Assembly (NCBI RefSeq): GCF_024701375.2
Contig: NZ_CP113910.1
Location: forward strand, 4,030,001 to 4,094,000
DNA: 64,000 nt
Reading direction: 5' to 3'
Source: Streptomyces sp. KMM 9044
Lineage (GTDB): Bacteria > Actinomycetota > Actinomycetes > Streptomycetales > Streptomycetaceae
Position 1 is the stretch's first letter. Each line of letters starts with the position of its first letter. Under the pieces are notes generated by a model. The model did no database searches, was not told the DNA's origin, and worked only from the letters and a program-made list of their open reading frames with translations. The position numbers and the translations under genes were made by a program. Positions 57,643 to 64,000 of this stretch are shown here, piece after piece.

Positions 57643-58507
57643 TTCGACTTCGACAGCACCGGCAACACCACCAGCCGGCCTGACGGCACCGCCACCCAGG
57701 ACCTCGAATGGTCCGACGAGGGCAAGCTGACAAGCCTGACCGAGAGCGGCAAGACCAGTGACTACCTGTACGGGGCTGACGGAACCCTCCTCATCCGCAG
57801 TACCGAGGGTGGGGAACGCATCCTCTATGTGGGGGCGACGGAGCTGCATGTGCGGGCAGGCGGCAGCACCTGGGCCCAGCGCCACTACGGCTCCGGCGGC
57901 CTGACCGTCGCCGTCCGTTCCAACGAGAGCGGCAGCAACGAGCTCAGCTATCTCGTCACCGATCAGCACGGCACGGCAACCCTGGCCATCGACGCCACGG
58001 ACCAGGCGTTCTCTCGGCGCTACACGACCCCGTTCGGCGCACCGAGGGGTAGCGTCACCGGGTCGGCGTGGCCCGACGACAAGGGCTTCCTCGGCAAGAC
58101 CACCGATACCGGTACGGGGCTCACCCACGTCGACGCTCGTCAGTACGACGCCGAAACCGGCCAGTTCATCAGCGTCGATCCACTCCTGCAGACGGGTGTG
58201 GGGCAGACCCTCAACGGCTACAGCTACGCGGTCCAGAACCCGGCAACCGTCGCCGACCCCTCCGGCCTCGGCGTCCCCGAGTGCAACGAGCCGCAGAAGT
58301 ATGGCATCACGTGTCGGGGCGGCATTCCGGTCAGCAGTGGCAAGAAGAAGGCCACCAGCAGCAGTGGTGAAGGGCCGGTCCGCGCCTGCCGCTGTGGATC
58401 GCGTCCCCCGCTCGTCAAGGGCATGAAGCCTACCGGCCTCGGAGGCATCCCGGGCAGCCGCAACCTCACCCTGCCCTCGACACCCGCCCCCAAGGGCTGG
58501 CTGAAGA
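57643..58507 (+). repeat. 865-bp RHS-core direct repeat, copy ahead of the spare tip
   Basis: 864 of 865 bases equal 55711-56575. Upstream of 57643 the sequence is unrelated and no start codon or ribosome site leads in, so this copy is silent. Confidence 0.95.
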
Positions 58508-59024
58508 AGACACCTTCCGTATTAAAACCCAAGAAAGGCCCCAGCCCGGTAGAGGATTTTGTTGGAGGTGTCATCCACAAGGCTCTTTCGTCGAACAGCG
58601 AAATTTTGGGTGGTATGCTCGCCGATTTGACGGGATACGACAGGACGCAGGGTGCCTGTATCAACGGCAGTGCGTCCGCCGGATTCGGGTTCTCGGCGCG
58701 CGGCTGCTTCATGGTGATGCAAACCTCGCAGGGGTACGAGGTTGGTTTCGCCGGTTCCCTCGGCCCCTCTATCGGTAGTCCAGGAGCAGGCATACCCTCG
58801 ACCGTTACTGGAGCAACGCGGGCAACTATGATCTGCGCGCGTGGGGAGCCGGTGCCGAGGTCAGCGTGGGCGCTCCTATCAGCGGACGTGCGGCCTGGTG
58901 TACGGGTGGTGCCCGCACTGCGGACGGAACGTTGGTGGGCGAATTCGAGCTCGGAGTCGGCGCCGACGTCTTCGTTGCCGACGTTTCGGGCGGACCGGCC
59001 TATACATGGATCGGTGAATGGTGA
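57643..59024 (+). pseudogene. Orphan RHS core with alternative C-terminal tip (silent cassette)
   Basis: The repeated core is followed from 58508 by a different tip of about 171 residues: a linker (KTPSVLKPKKGPSPVEDFVG), GACINGSASAGFGFSARGCF and, after a one-base loss near 58790, LDRYWSNAGNYDLRAWGAGA to AYTWIGEW and a stop at 59022. The tip parallels the active one: two early Cys around a Gly-rich segment, a WSNA motif, then alternating Gly-rich strands. Without the repair the frame runs out at 59163. It could replace the active tip by recombination across the repeat. Confidence 0.8.
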
Positions 59025-59046
59025 TTCGCATATCTCTGGAGGAAAA

Positions 59047-59308
59047 GTGACCGACCTTGCCAAGGAAGAGCTTTCAATGGGGGCAACTGCTCCTGCTCTT
59101 CAGCGCCGGACTCTTCTTCCTCGTGGTCGGTGTCTGGTTTCTGGTCAATGCGGCAAAGCCTGATGTTGTGAACAAGATGCGCTCAATGTCAGGGTTTTCT
59201 CCTCGCGGCGAAAAGGAGACACAGATCCTGGCACGCATTCTGGGCGTAGGGTTTGCAATCATTGGTGCGGCGGCGTTCATCGGTGGCAGCGTCGTTGCGT
59301 TCCGCTGA
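59047..59308 (+). CDS. Small two-TM membrane protein paired with the spare tip
   Basis: The 83-residue form starting at TTG 59057 has two membrane helices (LLLLFSAGLFFLVVGVWFLV and ARILGVGFAIIGAAAFIGG) and aligns by eye with the 89-residue protein at 57203 in spacing and the RILG motif. The best ribosome site (GGAGG) fits GTG 59047, which opens another frame (TDLAKEELSMG); the two join if the five G at 59079-59083 were four. It may thus be frameshifted, as its tip is. Predicted immunity. Confidence 0.6.
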
Positions 59309-59613
59309 GATGTGAGAACGGGCGGTGGCCGTGAAGACGGCCTGGTGGTCGGTAGACGTGGCGTGCCAGAGCTACGCCGACACGCCACGTCTACTGATCG
59401 GTTACCGCCGTCGGCTTCACGTCTCCCGAACTCCGGGGCGAAGTGCCGTCCACTGTGGCGTGGAAGGGACCCGTGCCGTGTGAGCGCTGCGTGAGCGGAC
59501 GGCGCGGCAAGGACCGTCACGGATCGGACTGTGCATCACTCAGCACCTGCCCTGATCAGGTGGTTCTGGACGCCGAAGCAGCGGCTGGAACCACCTGGCA
59601 TGCTCTAGCCAGG
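59309..59613. other. Right end of the element, no gene
   Basis: About 300 bases holding one terminator-like hairpin (listed) and no recognisable coding sequence. Confidence 0.5.
59352..59394. terminator. 14-bp perfect inverted repeat near the element end
   Basis: GTAGACGTGGCGTG pairs exactly with 59381-59394 over a 15-base loop, 44 bases after the second small membrane gene. Confidence 0.65.
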
Positions 59614-59864
59614 ACTTGTAATGCGTAGGTCGTCGGTTCGAATCCGACAGGGGGCTCCGGAAAAGGCCAGGTCACATAGCCCGTGACCTGGCCTTTTGTG
59701 TTGCTCGGGGGTATGACACGTCACACGGCCCGGGTGCCGCGGGGTGGCTTGCGTGAGCGATGCGTGAGCGGAGGAGGATTCGGCCCTACTTCCTGGGCTT
59801 CTTCCGCCGGGCCTTCTTCCTGCCCTCAGCCGGGGTCTTCTCGGCGCGCTTGGCCTTCCTCCGG
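59614..59864. repeat. Right att repeat with tRNA fragment and integrase 3' end
   Basis: Exact copy of 38201-38451. The 43-base tRNA-Thr fragment is not a complete tRNA. The last 79 bases encode, on the minus strand, the final 25 residues of an integrase identical to the one at 38.4 kb, cut off at 59864. A simple attR would not contain this, so it is the int end of a second element. Confidence 0.92.
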
Positions 59865-59879
59865 CCGGGCTTTTCCCCC

Positions 59880-60089
59880 TGAGCGTGGACACCTTGGACA
59901 CTGGGCCTTGAGGGGCCGGAGGAAGAGGTGTGACGCATGGTGGTGAAGGTGTATTCGGCGGAGTTCAAGGCGGACGCTGTCGCGCTGTACCTGTCGGACC
60001 CGAAGAACACGTTCGAGGGCGTCGGCAAGGATCTGGGGATCAGCCGGGAGACGCTGCGGAGCTGGGTGCGGGCCGAGCGGGCTCGCAAG
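59880..60089 (+). mobile_element. Left end of a truncated IS3-family element
   Basis: The end TGAGCGTGGACACC begins at 59880, and the OrfA frame from ATG 59937 reads VVKVYSAEFKADAVALYLSD then EGVGKDLGISRETLRSWVRA. After 51 residues it is cut by the left end of the next IS, whose own TGA supplies the stop at 60090-60092. The rest of this IS is missing from both sides. Confidence 0.75.
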
Positions 60090-60092
60090 TGA
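59937..60092 (+). pseudogene. Truncated IS3 OrfA (51 residues)
   Basis: It keeps the helix-turn-helix of OrfA (FKADAVALYLSD, LGISRETLRSWVRAERARK) but lacks the leucine-zipper half. The stop codon is provided by the adjoining IS end. Confidence 0.75.
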
Positions 60093-60141
60093 CTATCCCC
60101 TCGTGGCGTAGAGCCCGTGATTGCAGGGGAAGTTGGGGTTC

Positions 60142-60492
60142 ATGGGGTCCAAGAAGAAGCCGCTGTACGACGCCGAGTTCCGTGAGGGCGCCGTCCGCAT
60201 CGTGGTCGAGACGGGGAAGCCGGTCGGGGATGTGGCCGAGGAGCTGGGGATCAACCCGGGCACCCTGCACAGTTGGGTCTCGCGCTGGCGCCGCAACGGG
60301 ACGACGTCGTCGGACCGGCCCGCGCCGCCCGCGCCGCCCGCGTCGACTGTGCCTGGCGGGCGTCTGCGGGAGGCCGAGCGCGCGGAGCTGGATCGGCTGC
60401 GACGCGAGATGAGCGAGAAGAACAAGCGGATCCGGGGGCTGGGGACGGAGCGTGATGTCTTCAAGCGATGCAGGGCCCTCTGGGTGAAGTGA
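60142..60492 (+). CDS. IS3-family OrfA
   Basis: The 116-residue protein has the HTH (YDAEFREGAVRIVVETGKPV, ELGINPGTLHSWVSRWRRNG) and a helical zipper (LREAERAELDRLRREMSEKN) ending RDVFKR. It overlaps orfB by 25 bases in the -1 frame, the usual arrangement for a programmed fusion. ATG 60142 is preferred over TTG 60121. Confidence 0.85.
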   Translation: MGSKKKPLYDAEFREGAVRIVVETGKPVGDVAEELGINPGTLHSWVSRWRRNGTTSSDRPAPPAPPASTVPGGRLREAERAELDRLRREMSEKNKRIRGLGTERDVFKRCRALWVK

Positions 60493-61421
60493 CCGAGCAC
60501 ATCCCGGAGGCGCTGGTCGCCTTCATCGGTGGCCAGAGGGTCGAGCACGACGTCCCGCACCGGGTGATCTGCCGGGTGGTCGGGGTGAGCGAGGCATGGT
60601 TCTGCAAGTGGCGCCGGCGCCCGGACGAGCCCACATGGCGCGAGGTCGGACGCGCGGAGCTGGGGGAGAAGATCGTGTACTTCTTCCGGAAGTCCGGTGA
60701 GACCTACGGCTCACCGCGGATCACGCTGGACCTGTGGGCAGGGGGCTGGAAGGTTTCGGTGGACACCGTCGCGGAGATCATGGCCGAGCTCGGCCTGCAG
60801 GGCCGCAAGCTTCCGCGTCGACGCAGGTCGCTGACCTGGCAGGGCAAGCGGAAAGCGGCTCCTGACCTGGTGCACCGCCGGTTCGAAGCGGTCACTCCGG
60901 ACGTGCTCTGGTACGGCGACATGACCGAGATTGCGACCGGTGAGGGCAAGATCTACCTGGCCACGGTCATCGACGCGTTCTCTCGCCGTTGCCTCGGCTA
61001 CGCGATGGGCGAGAACCACGACGCGGCTCTGGTCGGCGCGTCCTTGAAGATGGCAGCCGCGATACGGGGTGGTCAGGTGGAGGGAACGATCTTTCACAGC
61101 GACAGGGGCAGCGAGTACACGTCCGAGGCGTACGACACCCTGTGTGACCGGCTGGGCGTGGTGCAGTCCATGGGGCGAGTGGGGTCAGCCCTGGACAACG
61201 CCGCCGCGGAATCGTTCAACTCGCTGATCAAGGTCGAGTACATTCACCGGCACCAATTCGAGACCCGGACAGAGGCTCGACTGAAGATCGCTACCTGGAT
61301 CACCGGGTTCTACAACCCGTGCCGGAGGCACAGCGCGGCCGGCGGGGTGCCGCCGCAAGAGTTCGAACGGATCATCATCGAAGCACGCGACCAGAGTGCC
61401 CAGAGGCGTCAGGCCGCATAG
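60468..61421 (+). CDS. IS3-family transposase OrfB
   Basis: The 317-residue protein has an HTH_21 part (YGSPRITLDLWAGGWKVSVD) and an integrase core with the DDE residues in WYGDMTEIATGEGKIYLATV, TIFHSDRGSEYTSEAYD and ALDNAAAESFNSLIKVEYIH. The end is FYNPCRRHSAAGGVPPQEFE. It appears intact, so the element could be active. Confidence 0.92.
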   Translation: MQGPLGEVTEHIPEALVAFIGGQRVEHDVPHRVICRVVGVSEAWFCKWRRRPDEPTWREVGRAELGEKIVYFFRKSGETYGSPRITLDLWAGGWKVSVDTVAEIMAELGLQGRKLPRRRRSLTWQGKRKAAPDLVHRRFEAVTPDVLWYGDMTEIATGEGKIYLATVIDAFSRRCLGYAMGENHDAALVGASLKMAAAIRGGQVEGTIFHSDRGSEYTSEAYDTLCDRLGVVQSMGRVGSALDNAAAESFNSLIKVEYIHRHQFETRTEARLKIATWITGFYNPCRRHSAAGGVPPQEFERIIIEARDQSAQRRQAA

Positions 61422-61616
61422 AAGAGGTCTCTACGAAACCAGGGGATTGACATTCCCGAACTCCTCCGGACACGGAGACTGACGTCCCACCAGGGCACCG
61501 CGGACTGTCCGGTCCGGGCAACTTCAGGTGGGGCGCAGTGAGGGTGGCAGCCGAACTACCCCAATGTCACTCCAACGAGCGATCACAAGCCGGACAGAAG
61601 GTCACGTTCCGTACTC

Positions 61617-62051
61617 CTAGGTCCCTTGGACGACCACGGCGTAGGAGCCTATGCCGAGCAGCCCCTGGCCAGGAAGGGTGCCGGACGAGGTGAGCAGGCC
61701 CAGGACCTGACCGGATTCGGGGTCGAAGTCGATGTCCTGGAGGAGGCCGATCTCGGTGCCTCGTTCTGACAGGACGCGGCGGCCCGGGAGGTTGCGGCAC
61801 GCGGCGGCTTGCTCGGTGATGTCCTCGGTGGTGCCTGCTCGGGCGTTGGCGCGGGCCATGATCGCGTCAGGGCCGATGGCGTGTACGTTTTGCCAGGTCA
61901 GCAGGGTGCCGCCACCCTTGGTCTTCTTCAGACGCAGGGCGGCGATGTGGGGTGGGTGGGGTGTGACGACCAGGCTGTCGACCTGGCCGATGCTCTGGGC
62001 CGTGTCGGTGTCCATCACCGGGCGGTCCGTGATCTCGGAGAGCAGCATCAC
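61617..62051 (-). CDS. PRC-barrel domain protein
   Basis: The 144-residue protein has two PRC-barrel units, LLSEITDRPVMDTDTAQSIG with VDSLVVTPHPPHIAALRL, and RVLSERGTEIGLLQDIDFDP with GQVLGLLTSSGTLPGQGL. PRC barrels bind proteins or RNA surfaces (RimM, photosynthetic reaction centre H subunit). It is the last gene of a three-gene operon; its start overlaps the previous stop by 4 bases. Confidence 0.82.
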   Translation of the reverse strand: MMLLSEITDRPVMDTDTAQSIGQVDSLVVTPHPPHIAALRLKKTKGGGTLLTWQNVHAIGPDAIMARANARAGTTEDITEQAAACRNLPGRRVLSERGTEIGLLQDIDFDPESGQVLGLLTSSGTLPGQGLLGIGSYAVVVQGT

Positions 62052-62623
62052 GCCTCTCTTCCGCTCATGCGGCTGCGGAACTCCGGGATGGCCTTTTCGA
62101 GGGAGGGCAGGTCGCCGGTCATGAATTCGGCCACTGCGGCTGGGACGACAAGCGCTTCGCCGGAGACGGCGATGGTCCTGACCAGGGGGATGAACGCGGT
62201 CCGCCCGTGGTGGCTGAGGGCCTTGGCCGGGGTGATCTCGTACCCCGCGACCAGTGCCTGGGCCGTCGTCACCTCGATCACGACGTCGGTGACGTGGCCG
62301 AGGTCTGTGCCGGTGTCTGTCAGGACCCGTGCCCCCAGGACGTTACCGTGTGCTGCCTCGGCGGAGTCGGCCACCTCGTCGCGGGACTCGAACGCCGTTT
62401 CGTCGCGGATCATCACGGCATGAGGGCCGAGGCTCGTCACCGCCTCCCAGGGCAGCGCCTGGCGCAGGGGGCCGGAGAACAGGCCCCGTCCACTGAGGGT
62501 GAAGCCCGAGACCTGGCCCGCATGACCGTCGAAGACGACATCCTTCACCTGGGCCACGGCCTCACCGCCGAGCGTCACCACAGGACGCCTGGTGATGTCC
62601 GAGGCCAGCATCAACGCGTTCAC
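62048..62623 (-). CDS. PRC-barrel domain protein (two units)
   Basis: GTG 62623 follows AAGGGAGA and starts 191 residues. PRC units are MLASDITRRPVVTLGGEAVA with VKDVVFDGHAGQVSGFTLSG, and ARVLTDTGTDLGHVTDVVIE with ALVAGYEITPAKAL. The GTG overlaps the upstream TGA and its own stop overlaps the next ATG, so the three genes are translationally coupled. Confidence 0.82.
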   Translation of the reverse strand: MNALMLASDITRRPVVTLGGEAVAQVKDVVFDGHAGQVSGFTLSGRGLFSGPLRQALPWEAVTSLGPHAVMIRDETAFESRDEVADSAEAAHGNVLGARVLTDTGTDLGHVTDVVIEVTTAQALVAGYEITPAKALSHHGRTAFIPLVRTIAVSGEALVVPAAVAEFMTGDLPSLEKAIPEFRSRMSGREA

Positions 62624-62766
62624 GCGGCTTCTCCCTTCCCCTTCGGACGGGTGCGCCGCACGACGATCGCGCCACCGCGGCGTCGTCTGGTCTGGATACC
62701 CGCGAGGATCCCGGTACCGGCCGCGAGAAGAACCACGACGACGACGAGCCGGACCCACCAGTCCAC
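62620..62766 (-). CDS. 48-residue single-TM protein at the head of the PRC operon
   Basis: GTG 62766 lies 8 bases after GGAGG. The peptide is one membrane helix (WWVRLVVVVVLLAAGTGILA) and a basic cytoplasmic tail (RRRRGGAIVVRRTRPKGKGE). Its TGA overlaps the GTG of the next gene. It may anchor the PRC proteins to the membrane. The open frame extends further up, but without a better start. Confidence 0.65.
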   Translation of the reverse strand: MDWWVRLVVVVVLLAAGTGILAGIQTRRRRGGAIVVRRTRPKGKGEAA

Positions 62767-63014
62767 TGCAGGCACCTCCGCCTCGGGGTGGGGACGTGCC
62801 GCCACCTTCTCTGAACAGGATCTCCCCGGGACAGACGCCTGTCCAGAGAGCCCCGGCACCCTGCTTCCACCGATCTCGCGCGTGCCCCACCCGTGCCGAC
62901 GGACGGCCGAGTCCCGAGGGGTGGGAGACGTGCCCGGGCGCCGACGGACGAGGTGCGCGGCACAACGTGACCGGCCTCATGAGGTCTTCATGCGTCAGTG
63001 ACGGCTGTTCTCGG

Positions 63015-64000
63015 TCAGACCGGGTCGCCGACGTCACTGCCGTGAGGTGTGCTGGTCCGATCGCTGGGACGGTCTCGTGCCGCGCCGTGTCCGTCGGGCG
63101 GGGAGTGCGTGGCCGGGACCGGGGCGGGCAGGTCTTCGGGTCCCGCTGTGAGAACGGCCTGCGGGGGGATCGGCGGTGCGCCGAGGACGGGGTCGCGTGG
63201 GGGGTCTTCGACGGCTTGGTTGACGGTGCCGGACCAGCGTTCGTGCGGTGGGTGGCTGTTGCGGCGCAGCAGGGCTGTCAGCGGGGTCCAGCCCCACAGG
63301 ACGGCGGCGGTGAGGGCGGCGGCGTACGGGACGAGTGGACCGGCGGGGGCGGGGAGGAGGGCGTCGCGGGTGTACTGGGCGGCCGAGAGCCAGATCAGGG
63401 CGAGCGGAGCGTGGGCGGCCCAGGTGCGCACGGTGATGCGGGCGAAGCCGGCGCGGCTGCCGTCCGGACGGATGATGCGCAGCCGTACGGCCCGTTTGCC
63501 GGGGCTGGAAGCGGTGAAGGCGGGCACCAGCCAGAACCAGAGCAGGCCGAGGACGCTGCCGAGGACGAACGCGTAGCGGCGGCCGGTGGGTACGTCGGTG
63601 GCCACTGCCAGGAGGCCGTTGATCAGGGTCCATGTGATCAGCCACCCGGCCAGATCGGTGACAAAGGCCAGAAGGCGGCGGGTGAAGGTGACGCGCCGGC
63701 TGTAGCGGGCGCGCTCGTGGTCCGGGTCGTTGGCGGGGAGCAAGCGGGTGAGTGGCCCGGCCACGAGCCAGCCCAGGACCGCGCCGGCGGTGTTGAGGGT
63801 CAGATCGTCCACGTTGAACTGTCGGTAGGGGCAGGCGTAGACGAACCACAGGCCGGTGTACTGGGTCATTTCGAAGAACAGGGAGGTGGCGAAGGCCAGA
63901 GCGGTCGCGGTAAGCAGTTTGTGGCGCAGGTAGTAGCGCAGGTAGACGCCGAGTGGCAGGAGCAGCACCGCGTTGAGCACGGTGGTCCAGGTCACGGCCA
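63015..64000 (-). CDS. VanZ/RDD membrane protein (5' end outside window)
   Basis: The visible part has a VanZ-like region (VLNAVLLLPLGVYLRYYLRH, TSLFFEMTQYTGLWF, FNVDDLTLNTAGAVLGWLV), then an RDD domain (RRLLAFVTDLAGWLITWTLI, GKRAVRLRIIRPDGSRAGFA) and a Pro-rich tail. VanZ proteins normally have another helix before this point, so the start probably lies beyond 64000, although GTG 63995 could also serve. VanZ is linked to teicoplanin resistance in enterococci; here the role is unknown. Confidence 0.75.
   Translation of the reverse strand, partial: AVTWTTVLNAVLLLPLGVYLRYYLRHKLLTATALAFATSLFFEMTQYTGLWFVYACPYRQFNVDDLTLNTAGAVLGWLVAGPLTRLLPANDPDHERARYSRRVTFTRRLLAFVTDLAGWLITWTLINGLLAVATDVPTGRRYAFVLGSVLGLLWFWLVPAFTASSPGKRAVRLRIIRPDGSRAGFARITVRTWAAHAPLALIWLSAAQYTRDALLPAPAGPLVPYAAALTAAVLWGWTPLTALLRRNSHPPHERWSGTVNQAVEDPPRDPVLGAPPIPPQAVLTAGPEDLPAPVPATHSPPDGHGAARDRPSDRTSTPHGSDVGDPV

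Larger units (their letters stand above)
38201..59613. mobile_element. 21.4-kb integrated mobilisable element in tRNA-Thr
   Basis: The boundaries are direct repeats of the tRNA 3' end. Contents in order are tyrosine integrase, XRE regulator, excisionase-like gene, DUF3631 ATPase, iteron-like region, DUF2637 protein, MobC, relaxase, then a LamG gene, an RHS polymorphic toxin and a spare toxin tip. There is no FtsK-like TraB or RepSA, so it is not a standard Streptomyces AICE; the relaxase suggests single-strand mobilisation using another conjugation machine. Confidence 0.8.
60090..61452 (+). mobile_element. Complete IS3-family element with 24-bp inverted repeats
   Basis: Ends at 60090-60113 and 61429-61452 match at 19 of 24 positions and read 5'-TG...CA-3'. 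Two overlapping frames lie inside. No direct target duplication is visible (AAG left, TTC right), and the OrfA that it interrupts does not resume on the right, so adjacent DNA was deleted after insertion. Confidence 0.82.

Noticed and set aside
38201..59613. Prophage
   Set aside because: No capsid, portal, terminase or tail genes; relaxase and MobC identify a mobilisable element.
59614..59656. A second tRNA-Thr gene
   Set aside because: Only the anticodon-to-3' portion is present; the acceptor 5' strand and D-arm are missing. It is an att duplicate.

Overview
The window is GC-rich chromosomal DNA from a Streptomyces-like actinomycete. Evidence is the strong G/C third-position bias, frequent GTG starts, mycothiol biosynthesis (mshA), CarD, the ABC ATPase MsiK, and a core gene order (mshA, YbjN protein, gpmA, MFS, phoU / phoR-phoP, carD, ispD, ispF, cysS, rlmB, DoxX, nucleotidyltransferase, msiK, WYL regulator, DUF3224) that I recall as conserved in streptomycetes. 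No database was searched.

Left edge (1-2.75 kb): the 3'-truncated open frame of a group II intron reverse transcriptase, whose 5' RNA is cut by a complete IS3-family element. From 2.9 to 12 kb come an XRE regulator with a perfect upstream dyad, an HbhA-like protein with eight Asp-Ala-Lys repeats, a DUF2516 membrane protein, a receiver-SpoIIE phosphatase, a frameshifted NlpC/P60 hydrolase, a methyltransferase, mshA, a YbjN-domain gene and a broken secreted-protein gene. From 12 to 18.2 kb the DNA is worn: AraC, FUSC and AAA-ATPase remnants lie among a YihY protein, a small SAP-like protein, GNAT and VOC genes.

The 19-38 kb segment is housekeeping: glycolysis (gpmA), phosphate signalling (phoU divergent from phoR-phoP), CarD, the MEP isoprenoid genes ispD-ispF, cysS, rlmB, the sugar-ABC ATPase msiK and a WYL regulator divergent from DUF3224. 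It also holds a 54-residue Cys-rich peptide gene beside phoU, a 0.6-kb minisatellite of 22-bp units between ispF and cysS, and several near-perfect terminators.

At 38,170 a tRNA-Thr(TGT) carries an integrated 21.4-kb element (38,201-59,613): integrase, XRE regulator, excisionase-like protein, DUF3631 ATPase, an iteron-like region, DUF2637 spread-type membrane protein, MobC and a relaxase. Its cargo is a LamG-domain gene (broken by a 142-bp MITE and a frameshift), a 2145-residue secreted RHS/YD-repeat protein with a variable C-terminal tip, a small two-TM membrane gene, and a second silent tip plus second small membrane gene behind an 865-bp direct repeat of the RHS core. This looks like a tip-switching polymorphic toxin locus whose tips and paired membrane proteins I cannot assign to a known toxin or immunity family; it is the most interesting system here. 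A 251-bp direct repeat at the right end holds the tRNA 3' part plus the last codons of a second integrase gene, so two elements once sat in tandem.

Right of the element are two IS3-family insertions (one truncated, one intact), a coupled operon of a tiny membrane protein and two PRC-barrel proteins, and a VanZ/RDD membrane protein running off the edge. Several genes carry single-base or short indels, often in homopolymers, so gene decay and sequencing error must be weighed together.
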